Shown here one piece after another: positions 1-5,617 of a stretch of 6,290 nt of DNA. Every line of letters begins with the position of its first letter. The first letter of the stretch is position 1. The notes beneath the pieces were generated by a model. The model was not told the origin of the DNA. It searched no databases and was given only the letters and a program-made list of their open reading frames with translations. Both the position numbers and the translations under genes were made by a program. The DNA comes from Actinomycetes bacterium (GTDB taxonomy: Bacteria > Actinomycetota > Acidimicrobiia > Acidimicrobiales > RAAP-2), in NCBI GenBank assembly GCA_021800645.1, contig JAJYYT010000126.1, positions 1 through 6,290 of the forward strand, given 5' to 3'.

Positions 1-20
1 GCGGAAGGGGAGCTGCCGCC

Positions 21-26
21 TATCAT
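21..26 (+). promoter_or_regulatory. Candidate -10 element for a leaderless transcript of the B12 gene
   Basis: TATCAT fits the actinobacterial -10 consensus TAnnnT and matches five of six bases of TATAAT. It ends 8 nt before the ATG at 35, so transcription would begin at about 33-35, on or next to the start codon. No Shine-Dalgarno sequence lies within 4-12 nt of the ATG, which fits a leaderless mRNA. The -35 region would fall outside the window, so this rests on the hexamer and its spacing alone. Confidence 0.35.
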
Positions 27-34
27 CGCCCTCG

Positions 35-451
35 ATGAAGCGTCACTACCGAGTGGTCGTCGCCAAGCCCGGGCTCGACGGCCACGACCGGGGGGCGAAG
101 GTCATCGCCCGGGCACTGCGTGACGCCGGGTTCGAGGTGGTCTACACGGGGCTTCACCAGACTCCCGAGCAGGTCGCCCAGGCGGTCGTCGAAGAGGATG
201 CCGACGCGCTCGGGCTCTCCCTCCTCTCGGGAGCCCACTTGACGCTCGTCCCAAGGATCATGGAACAGCTGGCCGCAAAGGGCAGGCCTGACGTCCTGGT
301 CATCGTCGGCGGCATCATTCCGGAGGCGGACGTGCCGCTGCTCAAGCGCGGCGGCGTCGCTGAGGTCTTCACCCCGGGCGCGACGCTGCCGTCGATCGGC
401 GCATGGCTCGAGGAGGCCCTCGACGGGCGGGAGGCGGAGCAGGCCGTCTAG
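35..451 (+). CDS. Cobalamin-binding protein, methylmalonyl-CoA mutase small subunit / C-terminal-domain type
   Basis: This 138-residue protein is a single B12-binding (Rossmann-like) domain. It shows the base-off/His-on signature DGHDRG at residues 15-20, with His17 as the expected cobalt ligand. It also has LSLLSGAH at 61-68 and VGGIIP at 91-96, which line the nucleotide-tail pocket. The length is that of the free-standing small subunit used with a separate catalytic subunit in methylmalonyl-CoA mutase and related acyl-CoA mutases (for example isobutyryl- or ethylmalonyl-CoA mutase). Those enzymes rearrange carbon skeletons through an adenosylcobalamin radical, so the exact substrate cannot be read from this subunit. 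No catalytic subunit is in the window; it may lie just upstream. The ATG at 35 gives the usual short lead-in before the first strand (RVVVAKPG). There is no nearby Shine-Dalgarno site, but a -10-like TATCAT lies 8 nt upstream. sucCD, which uses succinyl-CoA, begins 59 nt downstream, which favours the methylmalonyl-CoA reading. Confidence 0.88.
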   Translation: MKRHYRVVVAKPGLDGHDRGAKVIARALRDAGFEVVYTGLHQTPEQVAQAVVEEDADALGLSLLSGAHLTLVPRIMEQLAAKGRPDVLVIVGGIIPEADVPLLKRGGVAEVFTPGATLPSIGAWLEEALDGREAEQAV

Positions 452-471
452 ACCGGAGGCAGACGCAGACC

Positions 472-491
472 GCCGGCCGACGCGCGCCGGC
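472..491 (+). other. Small GC-rich inverted repeat in the leader of sucC
   Basis: In the 59-nt gap between the B12 gene and sucC, GCCGGC occurs at 472-477 and again at 486-491. The two could form a 6-bp stem with an 8-nt loop directly before the sucC ribosome binding site. There is no U-run after it, so it is not a typical terminator. Because GCCGGC is itself palindromic and the region is very GC-rich, it may be a chance pairing. Confidence 0.2.
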
Positions 492-498
492 AGAAAGG
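492..498 (+). promoter_or_regulatory. Probable ribosome binding site of sucC
   Basis: The purine-rich AGAAAGG lies 12 nt before the ATG at 511. The spacing is long and the match moderate, but it is the only Shine-Dalgarno-like stretch close to the start. It supports the ATG at 511 over earlier in-frame starts, which would add residues with no counterpart in SucC. Confidence 0.4.
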
Positions 499-510
499 CA
501 CGAGACCCCG

Positions 511-1713
511 ATGGACCTCTACGAGTACCAGGGCAAGCAGTACTTCGCCCGATACGGGATCCCGACGTCGCCAGGCGGCGTGGCGGACACGGTCGAGGAG
601 GCCGTCAGCCAGGCGGAGGCCGCGGGCTATCCGGTCGTTGTCAAGGCGCAAGTGAAGGTGGGAGGGCGCGGCAAGGCAGGCGGGATCAAGCTCGCGGCCG
701 ACGCCGAGGAGGTGCGCAGGCACGCCGATGCGATCCTCGGCATGGACATCAAGGGGCACGTCGTCCACCGGGTCTGGATCGAGCACGCATCGGACATCGC
801 GAAGGAGTACTACGCGAGCTTCACGCTCGACCGGCCGGCGAAGACTTATCTCGGCATGCTGTCCGCCCAGGGTGGCGTGGAGATCGAGGAGGTCGCCGCC
901 ACGGACCCCGGCGCGATCGCCCGCATCCACGTCGACCCCGTGACCGGGCTCGACCTCGACACCGCTCGCCGTTGGGTCGGCGAGGCCGAGCTCGACGACG
1001 CGGCCCGGGCGCCGGCGGCCGAGGTGCTTGTCGCGCTCTACCGGTGCTACGTCGAGGGCGACTGCGATCTCGCGGAGATCAACCCTCTGATCCTCACGAC
1101 CGAGGGACGCGTCCATGCGCTCGACGCCAAGGTGACGCTCGATGACAACGCGCAGTTCCGCCATCCCGAGTGGGACGAGTACGCGGCGACCGAGACCGAG
1201 GACCCTCGGGAGAGGATGGCGAAGGAGAAGGGGCTCAACTACATCGGCCTCTCGGGCGACGTCGGGATCATCGCCAACGGGGCCGGCCTGGCGATGAGCA
1301 CCTGCGACGTGGTGAACCAGGTGGGCGGCCAGCCTGCCAATTTCCTCGACATCGGCGGCGGTGCGAACGCCGACGTCATGTCAGCCGCGCTCGAGGTGAT
1401 CAACGCCGACCCCTCCGTGCGGGCGATCTTCGTCAACATCTTCGGCGGGATCACGCGCGTCGACGAGGTCGCAAAGGGCGTGATCGAAGCGCTCGGCCGC
1501 GTAGAGCTCCACTCGCCGATCGTGCTCCGGCTCGACGGCACCAATGCCCAGGAAGGCCGCGCCCTGCTCGCGCCGCACCTCTCCGACCGGCTCGTGGCCG
1601 AGTCGACGATGCTGGAGGCGGCGCGTCGGGCCGTGGCCATGGCGGCTGCCGCCGAGGGGCGGGCGGGCGAGCAGCGAGGGACCGCAAGGCGAGCGAGTGA
1701 GGAGCGAGCGTGA
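511..1713 (+). CDS. sucC: Succinyl-CoA synthetase (ADP-forming) subunit beta
   Basis: This is the 400-residue beta subunit of succinyl-CoA ligase, the TCA-cycle enzyme that reversibly couples succinyl-CoA cleavage to ATP or GTP formation. The start is typical of the family (MDLYEYQGKQ). The N-terminal ATP-grasp domain carries KAQVKVGGRGKAGG at 45-58, and EINPL at 189-193 holds the metal-binding acidic residue. The C-terminal CoA-ligase domain carries ANGAGLAM at 255-262, NFLDIGGGA at 277-285 and VNIFGGITR at 308-316, the part that contacts succinate and the phosphohistidine loop of the alpha subunit. Nucleotide preference (ATP or GTP) cannot be told from sequence alone. The last 15-17 residues (after about 383, rich in Arg, Glu and Ala) run past the normal SucC end. 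Their DNA also supplies the sucD ribosome binding site. The stop TGA overlaps the sucD GTG by 4 nt. Confidence 0.97.
   Translation: MDLYEYQGKQYFARYGIPTSPGGVADTVEEAVSQAEAAGYPVVVKAQVKVGGRGKAGGIKLAADAEEVRRHADAILGMDIKGHVVHRVWIEHASDIAKEYYASFTLDRPAKTYLGMLSAQGGVEIEEVAATDPGAIARIHVDPVTGLDLDTARRWVGEAELDDAARAPAAEVLVALYRCYVEGDCDLAEINPLILTTEGRVHALDAKVTLDDNAQFRHPEWDEYAATETEDPRERMAKEKGLNYIGLSGDVGIIANGAGLAMSTCDVVNQVGGQPANFLDIGGGANADVMSAALEVINADPSVRAIFVNIFGGITRVDEVAKGVIEALGRVELHSPIVLRLDGTNAQEGRALLAPHLSDRLVAESTMLEAARRAVAMAAAAEGRAGEQRGTARRASEERA
1667..1708 (+). repeat. GCGAG-rich segment at the 3' end of sucC
   Basis: The pentamer GCGAG occurs five times in 42 nt (starting at 1667, 1674, 1689, 1693 and 1704). 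It encodes the low-complexity Arg/Glu/Ala tail of SucC and merges into the GAGGAG ribosome binding site of sucD. It may be a small expansion or simply biased codon use. Confidence 0.5.
1699..1704 (+). promoter_or_regulatory. Ribosome binding site of sucD inside the sucC end
   Basis: GAGGAG lies 5 nt before the GTG at 1710, within the last codons of sucC. This good Shine-Dalgarno match fixes the GTG as the sucD start and, with the GTGA overlap, supports translational coupling of the two subunits. Confidence 0.7.
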
Positions 1714-2600
1714 GCATCTTCGTCGACGAGGCGACCACCGTCGTCGTGCAGGGCGTGAGCCCGACCAGCCAGGGCCTGTACCACGGGCTGCGCAACCGTG
1801 CGTACGGCACCAAGGTGGTGGCAGGCACGAACCCCAGGCGCGGGGGTGAGGTGATCGAGGGCATCCCGATCTTCGGAACCGTCGCCGAGGCGGTCGAGTC
1901 CACCGGCGCCACGGCCTCCTTCATCTCAGTGCCTCCGCCGTTCGCGGCCGCAGCCATACTCGAGGCGGCGGAGGCCGGCATCACCTTCATTGTCTGCATC
2001 ACCGAGGGGATCCCCGCGCACGACGAGGCTCGGGCCTACAACCTCCTTGCCGAAAGGCACCCGGGGACCCGGCTGCTCGGGCCCAACTGCCCGGGCATCA
2101 TCTCTCCAGGTAAGTGCAATATCGGCATCACGTCGGGCGACATCGCCCTCCCCGGGGGCCCGGTCGGGATCGTGAGCCGCTCGGGGACGCTCACCTACCA
2201 GGCGCTGCACGAGCTGTCTCAGCAAGGCGTCGGGCAGACGACCTGCGTCGGCATCGGAGGCGACCCGGTGCCGGGTACCAATTTCATCGACTGCTTGGCG
2301 GCCTTCCAGGACGACCCTGACACGAAGGCGGTCATGATGATCGGTGAGATCGGCGGGTCGGAGGAAGAGCGGGCGGCGGAGTTCATCTCGAGCAGCGTGA
2401 CCAAGCCGGTCGTGTGCTACATCGCTGGGGTGACCGCCCCGCCGGGGCGCAAGATGGGACACGCCGGAGCCATCATCTCCGGCTCGAGTGGCACCGCGCA
2501 GGCGAAGATGGAAGCGCTCGCGCAGGCAGGCGCAGACGTAGCACAGAATCCGACGGAGGCCGGCGTGCGCATGGTCGAGATCGTGAAGGAGCTGGGCTGA
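1710..2600 (+). CDS. sucD: Succinyl-CoA synthetase (ADP-forming) subunit alpha
   Basis: This is the 296-residue alpha subunit, which binds CoA and carries the phosphohistidine of the catalytic cycle. The start is family-typical ([15 protein letters not shown]). Landmarks are CITEGIP at 96-102, LLGPNCPG at 122-129, SRSGTLTYQ at 156-164, [14 protein letters not shown] at 181-194, IGEIGG at 211-216 and [10 protein letters not shown] at 246-255, where His251 corresponds to the phosphorylated His of E. coli SucD. The usual CoA-binding loop QGFTGSQG is replaced by QGVSPTSQG at 14-22, one residue longer and without the Thr-Gly pair. The E. coli CoA-contacting Lys43 corresponds to Arg44. All catalytic residues remain, so this should be a working succinyl-CoA ligase; a related acyl-CoA ligase is less likely given the paired sucC. 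It starts with GTG and overlaps sucC by 4 nt. Confidence 0.97.
   Translation: MSIFVDEATTVVVQGVSPTSQGLYHGLRNRAYGTKVVAGTNPRRGGEVIEGIPIFGTVAEAVESTGATASFISVPPPFAAAAILEAAEAGITFIVCITEGIPAHDEARAYNLLAERHPGTRLLGPNCPGIISPGKCNIGITSGDIALPGGPVGIVSRSGTLTYQALHELSQQGVGQTTCVGIGGDPVPGTNFIDCLAAFQDDPDTKAVMMIGEIGGSEEERAAEFISSSVTKPVVCYIAGVTAPPGRKMGHAGAIISGSSGTAQAKMEALAQAGADVAQNPTEAGVRMVEIVKELG
2586..2591 (+). promoter_or_regulatory. Ribosome binding site of purN inside the sucD end
   Basis: AAGGAG lies in the penultimate codons of sucD, 11 nt before the TTG at 2603. It is the best Shine-Dalgarno match in the window and supports TTG as the purN start, since no ATG or GTG is available at the right place. Confidence 0.55.
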
Positions 2601-2602
2601 GC

Positions 2603-3226
2603 TTGGCTCGCGTCGCCGTTCTCGTCTCGGGGACGGGGACGATCCTGCGATCCGTGGTGGAGGCCGGGATCCCCGTGTCAGTGGTGCTCGCAGACCGTCC
2701 CTGCCCCGCGCTGGCGCTCGCGTCGGAGGCGGGAGTGGAAGCGGTGCTCTGCGATCGCAGGGAATTCGGCGGCTTCGGGCCGGCGTTCGACCGGCAGCGA
2801 TACACCGAGGCGCTCGCGCGGGCGCTCCGCGTCCGCGGCGTTGACCTCGTGGCCATGGCAGGCTTCGGCACGGTGCTTGGCACGCAGGTGCACGCAGCCT
2901 TTCCCGGACGGATCCTCAATACCCACCCGTCGCTGCTGCCAGCGTTCCCAGGCTGGCACGCGGTCGCCGACGCGCTCTCCGCCGGGGTGACGACGACGGG
3001 CTGCACCGTGCACGTCGCGATCGCCGCTGTGGACGCAGGCCCCGTCCTCGCCCAAGAGGAGGTGGCGGTCCTCCCGGGAGACTCCGAGGCCGCGCTGCAC
3101 GAGCGGATCAAGGAGGTCGAACGCCGTATCTACCCGGCGACGATCCTCCGCGTGCTCGCAGAGCTCGGCCGCGCCGGTGACGCCGCAAGCGCCGTTGACG
3201 CCGCGACGATGGGGTCGACTCGGTGA
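2603..3226 (+). CDS. purN: Phosphoribosylglycinamide formyltransferase (GAR transformylase)
   Basis: PurN moves a formyl group from 10-formyl-THF to glycinamide ribonucleotide in de novo purine synthesis. The 207-residue product starts MARVAVLVSG from a TTG codon 2 nt after sucD. The catalytic triad is intact and falls at the same numbers as in E. coli: Asn106 and His108 in NTHPSLLP, and Asp144 in DAGPV. The N-terminal phosphate loop reads SGTGTILRS (9-17), where other PurN proteins have SGxGSNLQ. Ile14 thus replaces the Asn (E. coli Asn13) that helps hold the GAR phosphate. The first loop after it is about seven residues shorter than in E. coli. The last 20 residues or so (rich in Ala and Asp) are not conserved. 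Next to purH and folD it belongs to a purine/one-carbon cluster. PurU, a formyl-THF hydrolase, is excluded because there is no N-terminal ACT domain. Confidence 0.95.
   Translation: MARVAVLVSGTGTILRSVVEAGIPVSVVLADRPCPALALASEAGVEAVLCDRREFGGFGPAFDRQRYTEALARALRVRGVDLVAMAGFGTVLGTQVHAAFPGRILNTHPSLLPAFPGWHAVADALSAGVTTTGCTVHVAIAAVDAGPVLAQEEVAVLPGDSEAALHERIKEVERRIYPATILRVLAELGRAGDAASAVDAATMGSTR
3222..3226 (+). promoter_or_regulatory. Shine-Dalgarno-like site of purH at the purN stop
   Basis: GGTGA, which pairs with the 5' part of the anti-Shine-Dalgarno region, overlaps the purN stop codon and sits 7 nt before the ATG at 3234. The match is short, so termination-reinitiation from purN probably contributes. 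It favours this ATG over the in-frame GTG at 3177. Confidence 0.35.
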
Positions 3227-3233
3227 CGCCGGG

Positions 3234-4736
3234 ATGAGGGCACTCGTCTCCGTCTACGACAAGGCCGGCCTCGTCGAGCTGGCCCGGGGCCTCAGTGAGC
3301 TCGGTTGGGAGCTGGTCGCCAGCGGCAACACCGGTCGGGCGCTCGAAGAGGCTGGGATCGCCCACCTGGAGGTCGCAAAGGTGACGGGCTCGCCGGAGAT
3401 GCTCGGAGGCCGTGTGAAGACGCTCCATCCCCGCATCCACGGGGGCATCCTCGCGGACCGGTCGGTGCCCGAGCACCTGGCCGATCTCGACGCGCAGGGC
3501 ATCGCGCCGATCGACCTGGTCGTGTGCAACCTCTATCCGTTCACGGCATCGCCGTCGATCGAGATGATCGACATCGGCGGGCCAGCGCTGGTGCGCGCCG
3601 CTGCGAAGAACCACGCGCACGTGGGCGTGGTGACGTCGCCGGATGACTACGCCGGCGTGCTCGCCGAGCTCCAGGCGACGGGCGAGCTCTCCTTCGACAC
3701 GCGGCGACACCTCGCGCGACGCGCCTTCGCGCACACCGCGGCGTACGACGCGGCGATCGTGTCGTGGCTGGACGGCGACGATCCGCTGCCTCCCACCCTG
3801 CATCTGACGCTCGAGCGAGCAGAGGTCTGCCGGTACGGAGAGAACCCGCACCAGCACGGGGCCCGCTATCGGTCGGGACCGGGATGGTGGGACGGGGTCG
3901 TCCAGCACGCCGGCACGGCACTCTCCTACCTCAACATCTTCGACGCGGACGCCGCGTGGCGACTGGTCCACGAGCTCGCCGAGGACGCAGGAAGCGGAAC
4001 GGCGGCCGTCGTCGTCAAGCACGCCAACCCCTGCGGGGCGGCGGTCGCGGACGACCTCACCGCGGCCTACACGCGAGCGCTCGAGGGGGATCCGGTCGCC
4101 GCGTTCGGCGGGATTGTCGCGCTGCGCGGCGAGGTGACCGACGAGGTCGCCGAGGCGGTGGCTGCCGGGCCTCAAGCCGATGTGATCGTGGCCGGCGCGT
4201 TCACCTCCGGCGCGCTCGAGCGGCTCGTGGCCCGGCGCAAGGCCACCCGTCTCTTGTCTGCGCCGGCGCCCGAGGAGACCGGGCGTCAGGTCCGCACGCT
4301 GGGCGCTGCCGCTCTCGTGCAGGACGGCGACGTCTTCACCAGGTCTCCGCGGCGCTGGCAGGTCGCGACGGAGCGGCAGCCGAGCCGCTCGGAGTGGGCG
4401 GATCTGGTGCTCGCGTGGCGGCTCTGCGGGCGCACGACGTCCAACGCGGTCGTCGTGGTCTCGGGCCGGCAAGCCGTGGGCGTCGGCGCCGGTCAGCAGT
4501 CGCGTGTCGCCGCGGCGACGCTGGCCGTCGAGAAGGCGGGTCGCCGCGCTGCGGGCGGCGCGGGAGCGAGCGACGGCTTCTTCCCGTTCCCGGACGGGCT
4601 CGAGGTGCTCGCCCGGGCGGGCGTCAGCGCGGTGGTCCAGCCCGGTGGCTCCGTGCGTGACGGCGAGGTCGTGGCCGCTGCGGACGCCGCGGGGATCGCG
4701 ATGGTGCTCACCGGCGAGCGCCACTTCCGGCATTGA
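3234..4736 (+). CDS. purH: Bifunctional AICAR transformylase / IMP cyclohydrolase
   Basis: PurH performs the last two steps of IMP synthesis. Residues 1 to about 180 are the IMP cyclohydrolase (MGS-like) domain: SVYDK at 6-10, VKTLHPRIHGG at 61-71, NLYPF at 99-103, IDIGGP at 112-117 and AAAKNH at 122-127. From about 190 to the end is the AICAR formyltransferase: RYGENPHQ at 200-207, the catalytic Lys-His pair at 262-263 in VKHANPCG, FGGI at 291-294, SNAV at 403-406, GIGAGQ-like GVGAGQQSR at 416-424, FFPFPDG at 449-455, QPGGSVRD at 469-476 and the usual ending RHFRH. At 500 residues it is compact; the loop after NLYPF is nine residues shorter than in E. coli. Oddities are SGNT (30-33) for SGGT in the phosphate loop and TTSN for the bacterial VKSN. 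The ATG at 3234 fits the family start; an in-frame GTG at 3177 would add 19 unrelated residues inside purN. Confidence 0.97.
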   Translation: MRALVSVYDKAGLVELARGLSELGWELVASGNTGRALEEAGIAHLEVAKVTGSPEMLGGRVKTLHPRIHGGILADRSVPEHLADLDAQGIAPIDLVVCNLYPFTASPSIEMIDIGGPALVRAAAKNHAHVGVVTSPDDYAGVLAELQATGELSFDTRRHLARRAFAHTAAYDAAIVSWLDGDDPLPPTLHLTLERAEVCRYGENPHQHGARYRSGPGWWDGVVQHAGTALSYLNIFDADAAWRLVHELAEDAGSGTAAVVVKHANPCGAAVADDLTAAYTRALEGDPVAAFGGIVALRGEVTDEVAEAVAAGPQADVIVAGAFTSGALERLVARRKATRLLSAPAPEETGRQVRTLGAAALVQDGDVFTRSPRRWQVATERQPSRSEWADLVLAWRLCGRTTSNAVVVVSGRQAVGVGAGQQSRVAAATLAVEKAGRRAAGGAGASDGFFPFPDGLEVLARAGVSAVVQPGGSVRDGEVVAAADAAGIAMVLTGERHFRH

Positions 4737-5587
4737 CGGCCACCCTGCTCGACGGTGAGCGAGTGGCGGCCGAGGTCCGGGCGGACTTGGCCCGGCGCGT
4801 GGGGCTCCTCGCAGCCCGCGGCGTCCAACCGGGGCTCGGCACCGTCCTGGTCGGCGACGACCCTGCGAGCACGCGCTACGTGGAGATGAAGATCGCCGAC
4901 AGCGCCGAAGTCGGGATCAGAAGCGTCCACGAGCATCTTCCGGCCAGCGCGACCCAGGAGGAGATCGAAGCCGCCGTCGCCCGGCTCAACAGCGACTCGC
5001 GCGTGCACGCGTACATCGTGCAGCTGCCGCTTCCCCCGGGGATCGACGAGCAGCGGGTGCTGCTGGCGGTGGACCCCGCCAAGGACGCGGACGGGCTCCA
5101 CCCGGTGAACCTGGGGCACCTCGTCGCGAACCACGCCGGCGTGCTGCCTTGCACCCCGATCGGCATCGTCGAGCTGCTTGCGGCCTACCAGGTCCCCGTC
5201 GAAGGAAGGCACGCGGTCGTGATCGGCCGGGGGCTCACCATCGGGCGACCCCTGGCGCTCCTGCTCGCGTCCAAGCGGCCCGGCTGCAACGCCGCGGTCA
5301 CCGTCGTCCACACCGGGGTCGACGACTTCGCCGGGCTCGTGCGGAGCGGGGACGTGGTCGTCGCGGCCGCCGGGCGCGCGGGGCTCGTCACTGCCGACAT
5401 GGTGAAGCCGGGTGCGGCGGTCGTCGGCGCCGGCACGAGCTTCGAAGGACGCCGGCTCCTCTCCGATCTCGATGAGTCCGTGGCGCAGGTCGCGGGGTGG
5501 ATCACGCCCCGCCTCGGCGGGGTCGGTCCGATGACGCGGGCGATGCTGCTGCGCAACTGCGTGCTCGCTGCCGAGCGAGCGCCGTAG
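4733..5587 (+). CDS. folD: Methylenetetrahydrofolate dehydrogenase / methenyltetrahydrofolate cyclohydrolase
   Basis: FolD interconverts 5,10-methylene-THF and 10-formyl-THF using NADP, supplying the formyl donor for PurN and PurH encoded just upstream. The 284-residue product opens TATLLDGERVA, as the family does. Active-site residues are present: Tyr49 and Lys53 in the DPASTRYVEMK segment, Gln97 in VQLPLP and Asp120 in KDADGLHP. The NADP-binding fold has VIGRGLTIGRP at 163-173, the actinobacterial form. The C-terminal GGVGPMT (262-268) is present, but TPVPGG becomes TPRLGG and the usual DVG motif reads GAG (232-234). The start is TTG at 4733, overlapping the purH stop as TTGA. No good Shine-Dalgarno site is close, so translation likely depends on coupling to purH. 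The next in-frame candidate, GTG at 4763, would remove the conserved opening. Confidence 0.96.
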   Translation: MTATLLDGERVAAEVRADLARRVGLLAARGVQPGLGTVLVGDDPASTRYVEMKIADSAEVGIRSVHEHLPASATQEEIEAAVARLNSDSRVHAYIVQLPLPPGIDEQRVLLAVDPAKDADGLHPVNLGHLVANHAGVLPCTPIGIVELLAAYQVPVEGRHAVVIGRGLTIGRPLALLLASKRPGCNAAVTVVHTGVDDFAGLVRSGDVVVAAAGRAGLVTADMVKPGAAVVGAGTSFEGRRLLSDLDESVAQVAGWITPRLGGVGPMTRAMLLRNCVLAAERAP

Positions 5588-5611
5588 CATCCCTTAGCGT
5601 CCCGTAGCATC
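5582..5611 (+). repeat. Three tandem 10-bp units between folD and metF
   Basis: CCGTAGCATC at 5582-5591 is followed without a gap by CCTTAGCGTC (5592-5601) and a second exact CCGTAGCATC (5602-5611). The first unit contains the folD stop codon, and the array fills most of the 30-nt gap before metF. Each unit holds a TAGCRT hexamer that fits TAnnnT. It may be a regulatory array, a promoter duplication or a slippage product. Confidence 0.75.
5605..5610 (+). promoter_or_regulatory. metF: Candidate -10 element for a leaderless metF transcript
   Basis: TAGCAT fits the actinobacterial -10 pattern TAnnnT. It ends 7 nt before the metF ATG, placing the likely transcription start on A5617 or A5618, the A of the start codon. 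No Shine-Dalgarno site precedes metF, as expected for a leaderless mRNA. No clear -35 hexamer is seen around 5581-5587, though -35 boxes are poorly conserved in this phylum. Confidence 0.4.
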
Positions 5612-5617
5612 AGACCA

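Noticed and set aside
3..38. A preceding gene ending at the TGA at 36-38, overlapping the B12 ATG as ATGA.
   Set aside because: In that frame only 4 of 12 third codon positions are G or C, unlike the genes here. Another frame over the first 33 nt has better codon use but runs on to 122. Too little sequence to identify any upstream gene.
472..491. A terminator between the B12 gene and sucC.
   Set aside because: The possible stem is only 6 bp of palindromic GCCGGC and has no U-run.
403..510. An in-frame upstream extension of sucC from 403.
   Set aside because: It would overlap the B12 gene and add 36 residues of Arg-rich sequence with no counterpart in SucC, which begins at MDLYEYQ.
3177..3233. 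GTG at 3177 as the purH start.
   Set aside because: It would overlap purN by about 50 nt and add 19 residues unrelated to the PurH N-terminus; ATG 3234 matches the family start.
3108..4733. A long open frame on the minus strand opposite purH, with other long antisense frames opposite sucC (448-1164) and folD (4493-5590).
   Set aside because: The translations are Arg/Asp/Val-rich without recognisable motifs, and they lie opposite well-conserved genes. Long antisense frames are expected in GC-rich coding DNA.
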